Origin: Allobosea lupini
Lineage (GTDB): Bacteria > Pseudomonadota > Alphaproteobacteria > Rhizobiales > Beijerinckiaceae
Length of the DNA stretch: 64,000 nt
Assembly: GCF_900109525.1 (NCBI RefSeq)
Contig: NZ_FOAN01000016.1
Location: 1-64,000, forward strand
Direction: 5' to 3'
Part shown: one piece after another, positions 1 through 9,130 of the stretch
Layout: every line of letters starts with the position of its first letter
Position numbering within the stretch: the first letter of the stretch is position 1
Program-made: the position numbers and the translations under genes
Notes under the pieces: model-generated
Seen by the model: the letters and a program-made list of their open reading frames with translations, nothing else
Told to the model about the DNA's origin: nothing
Database searches by the model: none

Positions 1-80
1 TCCCACTTTCGAGCCGGGTTGAAGGCAGTGGGAAAAATCAGGCGAAAAAGCGCAATGAAATCAATAGGAGACTAGGAAAG

Positions 81-156
81 TGGTGGGCCGGGCCGGACTC
101 GAACCGGCACCGGCGCTGTTATGAGCAGCGAGCTCTAACCATTGAGCTACCGGCCC
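81..156 (-). tRNA. tRNA with CAT anticodon (Met or Ile2)
   Basis: Read on the minus strand, the sequence folds as a complete 76-nt cloverleaf. The acceptor stem is GGGCCGG/CCGGCCC, the D stem GCTC/GAGC, the anticodon stem CGCTG/CAGCG with loop CTCATAA, and the T arm GCCGG-TTCGAGT-CCGGC, followed by discriminator A and an encoded CCA. The anticodon is CAT. The acceptor stem begins with a G-C pair, unlike initiator tRNA. Whether it is elongator Met or the lysidine-modified Ile2 species cannot be settled by eye. Confidence 0.93.
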
Positions 157-271
157 GCAGCACGCCTAGCATCCGGGTAGCGAGACGTGCAACGGCTTTG
201 CCGGGCACCGGATCGGTCCGCACGCTGATTTCGAAGCTCTGTGTCCGGCAGGCGCAGGGACCCGTCCCAGC

Positions 272-910
272 TCACGCACCTTGCAGGGCCCGCCGACGAC
301 GCAGCGGGCCGAGGATATTGATCTCGACGGCCCCGAAGCTCGTAGTCGCCAATGCCGCAAGGCAGATGGCGAGCTTCGAGATCTCCTCCATCGCGCCCTC
401 GATCAGCACGGCATGGACCGCGGTCGCGCTCACGATCGCCACCGCCAGCACGCTGTGCGAGATCCGCCAGCGGCGATGGCCGAGGCGCAGCCGGCGCCGG
501 GCCGCGGCGAGCACGCCGGTCAGAATCACGCACCAGAGGCCGATCACGCCGTAGAGCGAGAACGGCGTCGGCGCGACCAGGAGCAGCGCATCCATCACGT
601 CCTCGGGGCTATAGGCGTAGAGCGCCCCGACATGCAGGGCGACCATGGCGATGATCGCGACGCCGCCCCAGCGGTGCCAGCGTATGCCCTCGCGCGCTGC
701 CGTCAGTACCGGCGCCGTCGCGGTGAAGAGCGGCTGGACGAAGAGCAGGCTGAGCGCAACGACGCCGGCCATGCCGCCGATGATCCACAAGGTTTCTCGG
801 CCGCGCTGCAATGGGCTGAGCGCCGCGGCGATGACTGGCACCGCGGCGATGGCGGCGACGATCAGCCAGACGCCGAGCCGGCCGCTTCCCTCAGCCCTGC
901 CGCGCGCCAT
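272..910 (-). CDS. Ferric-reductase-like / cytochrome b-type membrane protein
   Basis: A protein of about 212 residues with five to six hydrophobic segments. Histidines lie inside or beside predicted helices (WHRWGG, ALHVGALY, GHRRWRISHS, AVHAVL), the pattern of haem-binding ferric-reductase-like transmembrane domains. It probably passes electrons through b-type haem in the inner membrane; the partner is unknown. The first codons overlap the 3' end of the intradiol-dioxygenase-like gene upstream by about 20 nt, so the two are likely cotranscribed. An in-frame ATG at 958 would give a 68-nt overlap; the inner ATG at 910 was preferred. Neither has a clear ribosome binding site. Confidence 0.7.
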   Translation of the reverse strand: MARGRAEGSGRLGVWLIVAAIAAVPVIAAALSPLQRGRETLWIIGGMAGVVALSLLFVQPLFTATAPVLTAAREGIRWHRWGGVAIIAMVALHVGALYAYSPEDVMDALLLVAPTPFSLYGVIGLWCVILTGVLAAARRRLRLGHRRWRISHSVLAVAIVSATAVHAVLIEGAMEEISKLAICLAALATTSFGAVEINILGPLRRRRALQGA

Positions 911-1415
911 TCGCGGCGGCGGGAGCGAGGACGAAATCGGTGACCATGCTCTTGTCATGGCGGCTGTTCAGCACCGGGCGCAGGAACAGCGTCGCGAAGC
1001 CCGGATCGTCATAGGCGATATGGATGTGCGGCTGGCCGAATTGCGGCACGATCGGCGAGATGTCGAGCCTATAGCGGCCATTGGCGTCGGTGACGACGCT
1101 GCCGCGATTGCTCGGCTCGCGCTCGCCGCCGCGCTCGGTCGCCGCCCAGATCTGGATGCGCAGATTGCGCAGAGGCTTGCCGCTGCCGGCCTCGCGCACG
1201 ATGCCGGAGGCGGTGAAGCCGGTCCCGAGATTGTCGACCATGGGCGCGCCCGGGATGTAGTTGTTGGCGCCGCCGCGCATCGTCTCCGTCGCGGCAAGAG
1301 CGCCGCTCTGCGCGTTCGCGGGCAAAAGATAGCGCGGCAGCAGGCCGACGACGCCGGCAGCCGCTACACCGAGCAGAAGAATCCTGCGGTTGGGCTGGAT
1401 GATCGTCACGGTCAT
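891..1415 (-). CDS. Secreted intradiol ring-cleavage dioxygenase-like protein
   Basis: About 174 residues. The N-terminus carries a twin-arginine-like stretch (NRRILLLG) and a hydrophobic segment, so export is likely. The rest resembles the beta-sandwich of intradiol dioxygenases: TASGIVREAGSGKPLRNLRI, a VTDANGRYRLDISP turn, and GQPHIHIAY with its two histidines. Catechol and protocatechuate dioxygenases bind Fe(III) with two Tyr and two His; the histidines are visible but the tyrosine pair is not obvious, so catalysis is not assured. The ATG at 1415 has GAGGATC upstream; a longer frame begins at 1517 without support. It is coupled to the ferric-reductase-like gene downstream. Confidence 0.7.
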   Translation of the reverse strand: MTVTIIQPNRRILLLGVAAAGVVGLLPRYLLPANAQSGALAATETMRGGANNYIPGAPMVDNLGTGFTASGIVREAGSGKPLRNLRIQIWAATERGGEREPSNRGSVVTDANGRYRLDISPIVPQFGQPHIHIAYDDPGFATLFLRPVLNSRHDKSMVTDFVLAPAAANGARQG

Positions 1416-1715
1416 GATCTGATCCTCACCATTACATCTGACGTCGGGAAAGATTTTGGGCGGCATCGCCCGGAGGCAGCCGCAGGCCCGCTCGACGCAT
1501 CGCCTTGTCTTCCCCATCTAAGGAGCGACGGCCGGCGAAGTCCATCGGGCGGGCCATCACCTTCCCGTCATGCCGGCGTGAGGCGATGGCCGACAGCACA
1601 TGGAACGCCGCCGCTCGATCAGAGCGGGGCTGTTATCGGCACCGAGCTCTGATAGTCGAGGGACCGGCCCGCCGCAGCCCTGCGCCCGTCCGGCTCCGTG
1701 GGCACGGATTCGCCC
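1416..1715. other. Intergenic region without a convincing gene
   Basis: About 300 nt lie between the start of the dioxygenase-like gene and the 3' end of mbfA. Reading frames here on both strands are arginine/proline-rich compositional shadows without family signatures. The region should contain the promoter of the dioxygenase-like gene; no clear -35/-10 pair or hairpin was recognised. Confidence 0.4.
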
Positions 1716-2708
1716 TCACGCTCCCCCGATCAGGATGCCAGCCGCCAGCACCAGCGCCCCGCCGAGCACGACCTGGAAGGTCGCGCGGGCGAAGGGCGTT
1801 TCCATATAGCGATTCTGGATCCAGACGATCGCCCAGAGCTCGATGAAGACGACCACCAGCGCGATCGCCGTTGCCGTCCAGAAGGACGGGATCAGATAGG
1901 GCAAGGCATGGCCGAGGCCGCCGAGCGCGGTCATGACGCCCGACGCCAGCCCACGCTTCCAGGGCGAGCCACGGCCGGACAGCTTGCCGTCGTCATGCGC
2001 CGCCTCGGTGAAGCCCATCGAGATGCCCGCACCGATCGAGGCGGACAGGCCGACCAGGAAGGTCGTCCACGGATTCTGGGTGGCGAAGGCGGTGGCGAAG
2101 ATCGGTGCCAGCGTCGAGACCGAGCCGTCCATTAGCCCGGCAAGCCCGGGCTGCACCCAGGTCAGCAGGAACTGCCGGTGCGCCGCGGCGTCCTCCGTCG
2201 AGCCGGCCTCGCCCTTGAGATGATCCTCGGCGAGTTCCTCCGCCTTGCTCTCGTGGCCGGCCTCGGCTCGCGCGAGGTCGCCGAGCAGGCTGCGCGTCTG
2301 CGCATCCGTGCTGCGCCCGGCGGCGGCGACATAGAAGTCGCGCGCCTGGCGCTCCATCGCCGCCGCCTCCTCGCGGATACGCTCGAGCCCGAGCGTCTCG
2401 ACCAGCCAGACCGGGCGGCGCTGGTAGAAATCGGCGACGTGCTCACGCCGGATCGGCACCACCACCTCGCCGAAACGGCGCCGATAATCGTCGAGCAGGC
2501 GGCGGCGATGCTCGTCCTCCTCCGCCGCCATGCCGTCGAACACCGCCGCCGAGGCCGGATAGTCCTTGCGCAGCTTCTCGGCATAGACGGCGTAGATGCG
2601 GCCATCCTCCTCTTCCGAGGCGATCGCCAGTGCCAGGATCTCGCGCTCGCTCAGGCTGTCGAAGCGGCGCCGGCCACTCAGGCCGGCGGGCAGGAACCGG
2701 GATAGCAT
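1716..2708 (-). CDS. mbfA: MbfA: ferritin-like domain fused to a VIT1/CCC1-type iron exporter
   Basis: 330 residues. The N-terminal half (about 15-165) is a rubrerythrin/ferritin-like helical domain with carboxylate and histidine ligands in SEEEDG, AAEEDEHRRR, EEAAAME and ARAEAGHE. The C-terminal half (about 185-330) is a VIT1/CCC1 membrane domain with helices around LAGLMDGSVST, TTFLVGLSASIGAG and the last 70 residues. Members of this family export iron and protect against peroxide in rhizobia, Brucella and Agrobacterium. AAGGAG lies directly before the ATG, and a 17-bp perfect palindrome abuts it, consistent with Irr repression when iron is scarce. The length is typical. Confidence 0.93.
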   Translation of the reverse strand: MLSRFLPAGLSGRRRFDSLSEREILALAIASEEEDGRIYAVYAEKLRKDYPASAAVFDGMAAEEDEHRRRLLDDYRRRFGEVVVPIRREHVADFYQRRPVWLVETLGLERIREEAAAMERQARDFYVAAAGRSTDAQTRSLLGDLARAEAGHESKAEELAEDHLKGEAGSTEDAAAHRQFLLTWVQPGLAGLMDGSVSTLAPIFATAFATQNPWTTFLVGLSASIGAGISMGFTEAAHDDGKLSGRGSPWKRGLASGVMTALGGLGHALPYLIPSFWTATAIALVVVFIELWAIVWIQNRYMETPFARATFQVVLGGALVLAAGILIGGA

Positions 2709-2718
2709 CGCAGTCTCC

Positions 2719-2735
2719 TTTAGAATAATTCTAAA
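2719..2735. promoter_or_regulatory. Irr box (iron control element) upstream of mbfA
   Basis: TTTAGAATAATTCTAAA is a perfect 17-bp palindrome with 8-bp arms around one A. It matches the known rhizobial Irr/ICE type (TTTAGAA...TTCTAAA). It begins 11 bp upstream of the mbfA start and touches the Shine-Dalgarno sequence, a position suited to repression. Confidence 0.8.
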
Positions 2736-2776
2736 ATAGAGAACGCGCTATGGCCCCGCAAGCCGCTTCAAACGCA

Positions 2777-2804
2777 ACGCCCCCCGCCTTGCGGCGGAGG
2801 GCGT
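2777..2804 (-). terminator. Hairpin downstream of the chemoreceptor gene
   Basis: ACGCCCCCCGCC pairs with GGCGGAGGGCGT (one C/A mismatch) around the loop TTGC. On the minus strand it is followed by TGCGTTTGAAG, a weak T-rich tail. It lies about 40 nt past the stop codon of the methyl-accepting protein and before mbfA. Confidence 0.5.
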
Positions 2805-2840
2805 CGTGATGTCCGGCGATATCGTGCGCGTTTCGCGCGG

Positions 2841-5240
2841 TCAGGCTGCCTGTGCCTGCTCCTGGTCGTGCTCGGCTGCCCCGCTTTCGCGGAAGCTGAA
2901 GCGCGAGATGTGCTCGGTGAGCGAGCGGGTCTGCTCGTCGGTCAGGGCGAGCGCGGCATTGGTCTCCTCGACCAGCGCCGCGTTCTGGTGCGCCATGGTG
3001 CCGATGCCGTCGATCTCCTTGTTGATCGTCGAGACATCGGTGGCCTGGCCACGGGCCGTCTGTGAGATCCCGTTCATCAGCGCCGAGAGATCGTTGACCG
3101 AAGTCAGGATGCTGCCGAACACCGCCGAGCTCTGCTCGACCAGGCCGACGCCGACCTTGACGTCGCCATGGGCGGCCTCGACCAGCTTCTTGACGTCGTT
3201 CGAGGCGTCGGCCGAGCGCTTGGCAAGGCTGCGCACCTCGCTGGCGACTACCGCGAAGCCCTTGCCGGCATCGCCGGCGCGAGCCGCTTCCACCGCCGCA
3301 TTCAGCGCCAGGAGGTTGGTCTGGAAGGCGATCTCGTCGATCATCGAGATCACCTCCGAGATCTTGCTGGAGGAGGTGCGGATGCGCTGCATCGCCTCCA
3401 AGGCCGAGGCGACGACCTGCTCGCCCTGCTGGGCGCGTTCCTCGGCGCTCTGGGCCATGCCCACGGCGGCGGCCGCATCCTTGGCGGTTTTCTGGACGTT
3501 GCTGGCGAAGGCACCGAGCTGGTTGGTCGCTACCGAGACGGCGTTGCTCTCCTCGCTGGTGCGCTCGGCGAGGTCGGTGACGCCGTCGAGGATCTCGCTT
3601 GTCGCGCTGCGAACCGCAGAGACGGTCTCCGAGAGGCGTGCCAGCGTGCTCTCGAACTCGCCGGCAAGACTGTTGGTGCCGTTCTTGAGTTCGGCGAAGG
3701 CGCCCTGGTAGCGGCCCTCGACGCGGGCGACCAGATGACCGTCCGAGAGGTGGCCGAGGACCTCGCAGGTCTCGGACAGGCCGGTCTGGACTGTCTCGAG
3801 CAGTTCGTTGACTGAAGCTGCCAGCGCATTGAGCTCGGCATCGGCGAAGGTGGCGTCGACCCGGCGGCTGAAATCGCCCTGCGCCGCGGCTGCGACGACG
3901 ACGCCGAAGGCTTCGCCGAGCTCGGCCATCATCTGGCGGCGCTGCTCCTGGGCGCGCTCCTCATCCTCGACCTTGGCGAGTTCGGCGGCGCGCAGCGCCA
4001 CCGCATTGTCGCGGAAGAGCAGCACGCTCTTCGAGATGTCGGCGATCTCGTCATTGCCTTTCGTGTCGACGACCGTCTCGAGCTGGCCGTCGGCGATCGC
4101 CTTGGTCGCGGCCCAGAGCTTGTTGAGGCGACCGACGATCTGGCGCCGGACATAGAACAGCGACAGCGCCAGCGCGACGAGAAGCGAACCGAGGCCGATC
4201 ATGCCGAGCCAGAGCTTGCTGGTCTCGATCAGCTCTTTCGTCGAGCCGACGGCGGCCTGCGCCTCTCCACGCGCGCCCTGCACGAGGGCATCGACCTCGC
4301 GGCGCAGCTGCGCCGCAGCCTGGTCGACCTCCTTGAGGCCGCGGTTGATACCATCGCGGGTGGTGATGTCGCGGTTGCGGATGTCGACCAGCCCGTCGCT
4401 GCCTTCGCCGATCGCGATCAGGTCCTCGACCGTCTTGGCCCGGGCCTTGTTGGCGGTGATCTTCTCGGCGTCGGCGAGCAGCGTCCGCAGCCGATAGGCA
4501 ATGCCGTTGAAGCGCTCGCGGGCGAGGCTCAGCTTCTCCTTGTCGTTGATCTGCGCGATCTCGCGGAGAACGCCGACCATCTCGTTGACATTGGCCTGCA
4601 GGGTACGGGCCAGGTCGAAGATCGCGAAATCGCGGTCCATCAGCGTCTTGACCGCGCCGGTCAGCGCGTCTCCCGAGAGCGCGGCGAGATCGTCGAGGCC
4701 GAAGGTCACCGCGAACTTGGCCTGCTCGGCCTCGCCGCTGGCAGCCTTGACGAAGGCCTCATAGGCCGTGCCGAGCTTCTCCAGCGCAGCAGCGCTTTCG
4801 GAGGCGTTGCGCAGGCGCTCGCCGGTCAGGTCGTTGATGTCGTTGATCTGGCGCGACAGGTTGTCGAGCGCGGCCTGCGCCTTCTTGTTGTCGACATTGC
4901 CCTCGCCGATCTTGCGGACGAGATCGAACTGCCGGGCCTCGACCTTGTCGAACTCGCCGGTCAGAGCCGCGCGCTCGCGCACGGTCTGCACTTCCATGAA
5001 GCGCGGAGCCAGCGCGGTCGAGGCGGTCGCGGCCTGCGACAGTTCGAGCGCCAGCTCGACCACCGGCATCTTGCGCTCGACCATGTCGGCGACCGTGCTG
5101 CCGACCCTGCCATAGGAGAACCAGGCGACCAGCGAGGCCGCGATCGTCAACACCGTCAGGACGCCGAGCGCGGCATAGATCCGCGCCGCGATCCCGATGC
5201 GCGAGCCCTTCTGGCGCGCAGGCTTTCCAGTCTTCGACAT
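2841..5240 (-). CDS. Methyl-accepting chemotaxis protein with long periplasmic sensor and two HAMP regions
   Basis: 799 residues. Transmembrane helix 1 is at about 20-42 and helix 2 at about 340-362, enclosing a roughly 300-residue, mainly helical periplasmic domain. A HAMP domain follows helix 2 and a second HAMP-like segment lies around 470-520. The cytoplasmic signalling domain has the conserved hairpin tip near 632-673 ([20 protein letters not shown]). It passes ligand binding to CheA/CheW; the ligand is unknown. The ATG at 5240 has AGGAG ten bases upstream; a longer frame starts at 5417 but adds only arginine-rich sequence. No other che genes are in the window. No CheR-binding pentapeptide is seen at the C-terminus. 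Confidence 0.93.
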   Translation of the reverse strand: MSKTGKPARQKGSRIGIAARIYAALGVLTVLTIAASLVAWFSYGRVGSTVADMVERKMPVVELALELSQAATASTALAPRFMEVQTVRERAALTGEFDKVEARQFDLVRKIGEGNVDNKKAQAALDNLSRQINDINDLTGERLRNASESAAALEKLGTAYEAFVKAASGEAEQAKFAVTFGLDDLAALSGDALTGAVKTLMDRDFAIFDLARTLQANVNEMVGVLREIAQINDKEKLSLARERFNGIAYRLRTLLADAEKITANKARAKTVEDLIAIGEGSDGLVDIRNRDITTRDGINRGLKEVDQAAAQLRREVDALVQGARGEAQAAVGSTKELIETSKLWLGMIGLGSLLVALALSLFYVRRQIVGRLNKLWAATKAIADGQLETVVDTKGNDEIADISKSVLLFRDNAVALRAAELAKVEDEERAQEQRRQMMAELGEAFGVVVAAAAQGDFSRRVDATFADAELNALAASVNELLETVQTGLSETCEVLGHLSDGHLVARVEGRYQGAFAELKNGTNSLAGEFESTLARLSETVSAVRSATSEILDGVTDLAERTSEESNAVSVATNQLGAFASNVQKTAKDAAAAVGMAQSAEERAQQGEQVVASALEAMQRIRTSSSKISEVISMIDEIAFQTNLLALNAAVEAARAGDAGKGFAVVASEVRSLAKRSADASNDVKKLVEAAHGDVKVGVGLVEQSSAVFGSILTSVNDLSALMNGISQTARGQATDVSTINKEIDGIGTMAHQNAALVEETNAALALTDEQTRSLTEHISRFSFRESGAAEHDQEQAQAA

Positions 5241-5598
5241 TGACGCGGTACTCCTGAAGGCATTCCCGGCAGCGCGGCGCTGGCCGGGGTCGGACGCGGA
5301 CATGGGGGCAGGCAGCCGACGACGGTCAGCCGCGGAACGGAAATGAGCTTGTTGACGGGCGACGGCGGCTCGTCGGCGCGGCGCCATGCTGCGGCGACGG
5401 CGCGAGCCAAGCTTCATGCGCCGGCGGATGACGGCGGCCGATCATGCAGGACCTCCCAGCCCCTGGCAGAGCGATCCCGATGGACCGATCTATGGCAGAA
5501 TTGCGGAGGTCCGCTTAAAGAACGCTTAAGTTGCCGGATTCTTCTGAATCACTCGGCGTTGGGGCGGGTTCACGTCTCGTTAGGATTTTTCGCCGGCT
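5241..5598. other. Intergenic region between chemoreceptor and thioesterase genes
   Basis: About 360 nt with no convincing gene. Overlapping frames are arginine/alanine-rich shadows. The stretch 5490-5560 is relatively AT-rich (TTAAAGAACGCTTAAG contains a CTTAA repeat) and may hold the chemoreceptor promoter. Confidence 0.35.
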
Positions 5599-6009
5599 TC
5601 ACGCGGACGGCAGCGGCGGCACCGGGCGCGGCCTGCCATCGTCGTCGATCGCGACGAAGGTGAAGGTCGCATCGGTGACCTTCTCGTGCAGGGTGGTGCG
5701 GAAGCGCCGGGCCCAGGCCTCCACCTGGATCTTCATCGAGGTCCGACCAATCGACTTCACCGAGGTGTAAACGCTGAGCACGTCGCCGACCTTGACCGGG
5801 CGGATGAAGGTCATCGCCTCGACTGCGACCGTGACCACGCGACCTTGTGCCCGGTCGACCCCGGCGATGCCGCCGGCCTGGTCCATGCGCGACATCACCC
5901 AGCCACCGAAGATGTCACCGTTGGCGTTGGTGTCCGCCGGCATGGCGATGGTGCGCACGGTCAAGGTGCCGCAGGGTTCCTCGGCGGGTTTCACACCAGG
6001 CTCAGTCAT
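5599..6009 (-). CDS. Acyl-CoA thioesterase, hotdog fold (YciA-like)
   Basis: 136 residues, typical for the family. It carries the YciA/BACH signatures: TIAMPADTNANGDIFGGWVM, with the Asn-Ala-Asn-Gly-Asp active-site loop, and GRTSMKIQVEAW. The enzyme hydrolyses acyl-CoA to free acid and CoA in the cytosol. Its ATG overlaps the 3' end of the preceding membrane-protein gene by 8 nt, so translational coupling is likely. The N-terminal extension rich in Glu and Pro is short and unremarkable. Confidence 0.9.
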   Translation of the reverse strand: MTEPGVKPAEEPCGTLTVRTIAMPADTNANGDIFGGWVMSRMDQAGGIAGVDRAQGRVVTVAVEAMTFIRPVKVGDVLSVYTSVKSIGRTSMKIQVEAWARRFRTTLHEKVTDATFTFVAIDDDGRPRPVPPLPSA

Positions 6010-6373
6010 CGTTGGCCGTCCCCTCTTCGATATGGAAGGAGTGGAGCACACGATGCAGGATCGGCGCCAGCACGAAGCCCGTGGCGACCACCACGAACAG
6101 GCCCGAGAAGATCGCATAGAAGCCGGCGAAGAGCTTGCCGCCCGTGGTCTTGAGCTCGGCCACCGGCCCCATGCCGGAGAGGATCATCGCCGCGTTGACG
6201 AAGGCGTCGACCGCGCTCATGCCCTCGCTGGCGGCGTAGCCGATCATGCCGATCGCGAGCCCGACGATGGTGAGCCCCAGCCAAAGCAGCATCGCCCGCC
6301 CCATGCGCAGGGCGAACTGTCTTGGCGGCAGGAGTGCCTCGCGGCGGTGCTCGAAGCGGGTCAGGTGGCGCAT
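6002..6373 (-). CDS. Small two-helix membrane protein, function unknown
   Basis: 123 residues. A basic N-terminus (about 1-25) is followed by a hydrophobic helix (MLLWLGLTIVGLAIGMIGY). The segment MSAVDAFVNAAMILSGMGP then leads into a second helix (YAIFSGLFVVVATGFVLAPI). The helix-loop-helix layout with a Ser-Gly-Met-Gly-Pro turn loosely recalls the pore module of two-helix potassium channels, but the canonical Thr-Val-Gly-Tyr-Gly filter is absent. It starts 5 nt after the methionine-synthase stop and overlaps the thioesterase start, so it belongs to that operon. No function is assigned. Confidence 0.75.
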   Translation of the reverse strand: MRHLTRFEHRREALLPPRQFALRMGRAMLLWLGLTIVGLAIGMIGYAASEGMSAVDAFVNAAMILSGMGPVAELKTTGGKLFAGFYAIFSGLFVVVATGFVLAPILHRVLHSFHIEEGTANDD

Positions 6374-6378
6374 CGGCG

Positions 6379-7404
6379 CTAGGCTTTGCCGAGTTCCTTG
6401 CGCACCAGCGCGGCTCCGGCTGAAAGCGCCGCGAGCTTGCCGTAGGCGACCGCGAACGGCATCGGCGCCAGGCCGCAATTGGTGCAGGGGTAGAGCTTTT
6501 CCGGCGCGACATAGTCGAGCACCGCCCGGATCGTCGCGGCCACCTCCTCCGGCGTTTCGACGGCGTTGGTGGCGACATCGATGCAGCCGGCCATGACGTC
6601 CTTGCCGTCGAGCAGCCTGATCAGCTCGAGCGGCACCTTCGAATTGCGGCACTCGAGCGAGACCTGGTCGATCGCGCTCCTGGCGATCACGGGGAAGGTT
6701 TCCTCGTAATGGCGCCACTGTTCGCCGAGCGTCGCCTTCCAGTCGATATTGGCCTTGATGCCGTAGCCATAGCAGATGTGAACGGCGGTGGTGACCGCGA
6801 GCCCCTGCGCCGCGCGCTCGAGGCAGGCGATGCCCCAGTCGGCAACGGCGCCCATATAGACGTTGAAGGCCGGCTCATCGAACTGGATCACATCGACCCC
6901 GATGGCCTGCAGTTCCTTCGCCTCCTCGTTCAGCACGGCGGCGAAGGCCATGGCGAGGTCCTCGCGCCGACCGTAATGTTCGTCGGCGATGGTGTCGACG
7001 ATCGTCATCGGACCCGGCAGGGTGAATTTCAGCTTGCGCTTCGTATGCGCCCGCGCCGCTTCCGCCTCCATCCTGTGCACAGCGCCCCTGCGCCGGATCG
7101 GGCCGGTCACGGTCGGCACCTCCGCGTCGTAACGGTTGTTGCGGATGCCCATGATCGTCTTCTTGTCGAAGTCGATGCCGTCGAGATTGGCCAGGAAGCC
7201 GTGGACGAAATGGACGCGCGCCTGCTCGCCGTCACCGACGATGTCGAGCCCGGCATCCTCCTGCAGCTTGACCGAGAGAATGGTGGCGTCGCGCTTGCCC
7301 GCCTCCAGCGCCTCCCCCGAAAGCATCCAGGGTGCCCAAAGTCGCTCCTCTTCCGCGAGCCAGCGCGGCTTCGGCAGGCTGCCGGCAAGGGTGGTCTGGA
7401 GCAT
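6379..7404 (-). CDS. Core-type cobalamin-independent methionine synthase (MetE C-terminal domain only)
   Basis: 341 residues, about half of canonical MetE, corresponding to its C-terminal TIM barrel. The zinc/homocysteine ligands are visible: HICYGYG near residue 208 and CTNCG near residue 308, with QFDEPAF in between. Family members transfer a methyl group to homocysteine; short forms lack the N-terminal triglutamyl-folate half and often use other methyl donors. GGGGAA precedes the ATG. It is first in an operon with the membrane protein and the thioesterase. No MesX-like partner is visible nearby, so the methyl donor is uncertain. Confidence 0.85.
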   Translation of the reverse strand: MLQTTLAGSLPKPRWLAEEERLWAPWMLSGEALEAGKRDATILSVKLQEDAGLDIVGDGEQARVHFVHGFLANLDGIDFDKKTIMGIRNNRYDAEVPTVTGPIRRRGAVHRMEAEAARAHTKRKLKFTLPGPMTIVDTIADEHYGRREDLAMAFAAVLNEEAKELQAIGVDVIQFDEPAFNVYMGAVADWGIACLERAAQGLAVTTAVHICYGYGIKANIDWKATLGEQWRHYEETFPVIARSAIDQVSLECRNSKVPLELIRLLDGKDVMAGCIDVATNAVETPEEVAATIRAVLDYVAPEKLYPCTNCGLAPMPFAVAYGKLAALSAGAALVRKELGKA

Positions 7405-7483
7405 GGCGTTCCCCTTTCATCATTGAGCTGAGATTGCCGCGCGCGCATGCTGCGTCAAGTCGGGCTCGTCGAAGGAGAAGGCG

Positions 7484-7906
7484 ATGGCCAGTCCGCCGCC
7501 GATGATCTGCATCTCGCTGCGCTATGCCGACGCGCCGCGCATCTATGACTGGCTGATCGCGGCCTTCGGCTTCGAGAAGCACGCCGCCTACTATTCGCAG
7601 GACGGCAAGACGTTGCTGCACGGCGAGCTGCGTATGGGCGACAGCTTCGTCATGCTCGGTTCAGCCGAGAACAACGAATTCGGCAAGCTGGTCTCGCGTC
7701 CGGCCGAGCTCGGCGGCACCACCGCCTCGCCCTATGTCGCGACGACGGATATCGACGCGCTCTGCGAGCGAGCCCGCAAGGCCGGCGCCGAGATCTGCAT
7801 GGAGCCGACCGACCAGCCCTATAGCAGCCGCGACTTCATCTGCAAGGACCCGGAGGGCCATGTCTGGTGCTTCGGAACCTACCGTCCGGGTGCTGTCTTG
7901 GCTTGA
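7484..7906 (+). CDS. VOC-family (glyoxalase/bleomycin-resistance fold) protein
   Basis: 140 residues with the two beta-alpha-beta-beta-beta repeats of the vicinal oxygen chelate fold: ISLRYADAPRIYDWLIAAFG at the start of the first and VATTDIDALCERARKAGA in the second. The C-terminal SRDFICKDPEGHVWCFGTY is the usual ending. Possible metal ligands include His46 and the late Glu/His. The substrate is unknown. GAAGGAGAAGGCG precedes the ATG. It is transcribed divergently from the methionine-synthase operon and converges on the MFS gene. Confidence 0.85.
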   Translation: MASPPPMICISLRYADAPRIYDWLIAAFGFEKHAAYYSQDGKTLLHGELRMGDSFVMLGSAENNEFGKLVSRPAELGGTTASPYVATTDIDALCERARKAGAEICMEPTDQPYSSRDFICKDPEGHVWCFGTYRPGAVLA

Positions 7907-9130
7907 TCACGCCGCCGCCAGCTTCGGGCGCGCCTTCAGCATCAGCCAGCAGACGATCGAAAGGTTGATCAGATTCCAGGCGAGGCCGTTGAGGAAGGCG
8001 AGCCGGTAGGACGAGGTCGCGTCGAAGATGAGGCCGGAAACCCAGCCGCCGAAGGCCATGCCGAAGATCGTAGCCGACATCACCACGCCGATGCGCACGC
8101 CCGCCTCGCGCGGCGGCATGTAGTCGCGGATGATCACCGCATACATCGGCACGATCCCGCCCTGGAACAGGCCGAAGATGCCGGTGACGATGAAGAGCGA
8201 GCTCAGCCCGTCGAACCAGAGATAGAGGAAGAGCGCCATGCCCTGCATCAGGGAGGACAGAGCGAGCGTCGCCGTGCCGCCGATCTTGTCGGCGACGAAG
8301 CCGGATGAGATCCGGCTGACGATGCCGAGCGCCATCATCACGCTCAGCATCTCGGCGCCGCGAGCGACGCCGTAGCCGAGATCGCTGCAATAGGCGACGA
8401 TATGGACCTGCGGCATCGACATCGCGACGCAGCAGCAGAAGCCGGCCACGACCAGCAGCAGCTGCAGCTGGTTGGGCGACAGCCCGAGGCTGCCGCGCGC
8501 GCCGGCGCTCGTCGCCTCTGCCGCCGCGATGCTTGCAGCGTTCGGCCGGCGCCGGAACAACGGCGCCAGCGGCAGCATCACCACCAGGCAGGCGATGCCC
8601 AGCCAAAGATGCGTCGTGCGCAGGCCATGGGTCTGGACGCCCCAGTTGATCAGCTGCGGCCAGAACATGCCGGCGAGATAGCTGCCCGACGCGCCGAAGA
8701 CGACGGCAAGGCCGCGATAGCGCCGGAACCAGTGCGAGAGATCGGCGATGAGCGGCGAGAACCCGGTCGCGGCGCCGAGCCCGATCAGGAAGCCGTGCGC
8801 CAGCGCGAACTGCCAGAGCGAGCCGGCGACCGAGGCGAGCGCATAGCCGCTGCACAGCAACAGTGCGCCCAGCACGATCGGCCAGACGATCCCGAAACGA
8901 TCGGCCAGCCGGCCCATGGCGATATTGCCGACGCCGAAGCCGATCATCGCAAAGGTATAGGGCAGCGAGGCATCGGCGCGCATGACGCCGAATTCCTGCT
9001 GAACTGCCGTCACCACCACGACCGCCGACCAGGAACCGACGCAGGCGATCGTCCCGACCAGCAGGGCGAGCGCGAGCCTCATCCAGGCATAAGACGAATC
9101 CGGCGCGTAGCGCGCATCCTGGGCGTTCAT
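7907..9130 (-). CDS. MFS transporter (oxalate/formate antiporter-like)
   Basis: 407 residues with twelve predicted helices. The loop between helices 2 and 3 carries the MFS motif in GRLADRFG. Helix 1 is ALALLVGTIACVGSWSAVVV, and the central loop contains basic residues (FRRRPN). The architecture resembles the monocarboxylate/oxalate-formate branch, but the substrate cannot be told. The ATG at 9130 has GAGGAAAC upstream; a longer frame to 9271 has a cysteine/arginine-rich extension that looks non-coding. The stop is adjacent to the convergent VOC gene. Confidence 0.87.
   Translation of the reverse strand: MNAQDARYAPDSSYAWMRLALALLVGTIACVGSWSAVVVVTAVQQEFGVMRADASLPYTFAMIGFGVGNIAMGRLADRFGIVWPIVLGALLLCSGYALASVAGSLWQFALAHGFLIGLGAATGFSPLIADLSHWFRRYRGLAVVFGASGSYLAGMFWPQLINWGVQTHGLRTTHLWLGIACLVVMLPLAPLFRRRPNAASIAAAEATSAGARGSLGLSPNQLQLLLVVAGFCCCVAMSMPQVHIVAYCSDLGYGVARGAEMLSVMMALGIVSRISSGFVADKIGGTATLALSSLMQGMALFLYLWFDGLSSLFIVTGIFGLFQGGIVPMYAVIIRDYMPPREAGVRIGVVMSATIFGMAFGGWVSGLIFDATSSYRLAFLNGLAWNLINLSIVCWLMLKARPKLAAA

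Noticed and set aside
81-156. A tRNA-associated integration site at the left edge
   Set aside because: The tRNA is complete and no partial duplicate of its 3' end or integrase gene was seen in the window.
1505-1846. A 113-codon plus-strand frame over the mbfA 3' end
   Set aside because: Arginine/proline-rich shadow of GC-rich DNA; it overlaps a clear gene on the other strand.
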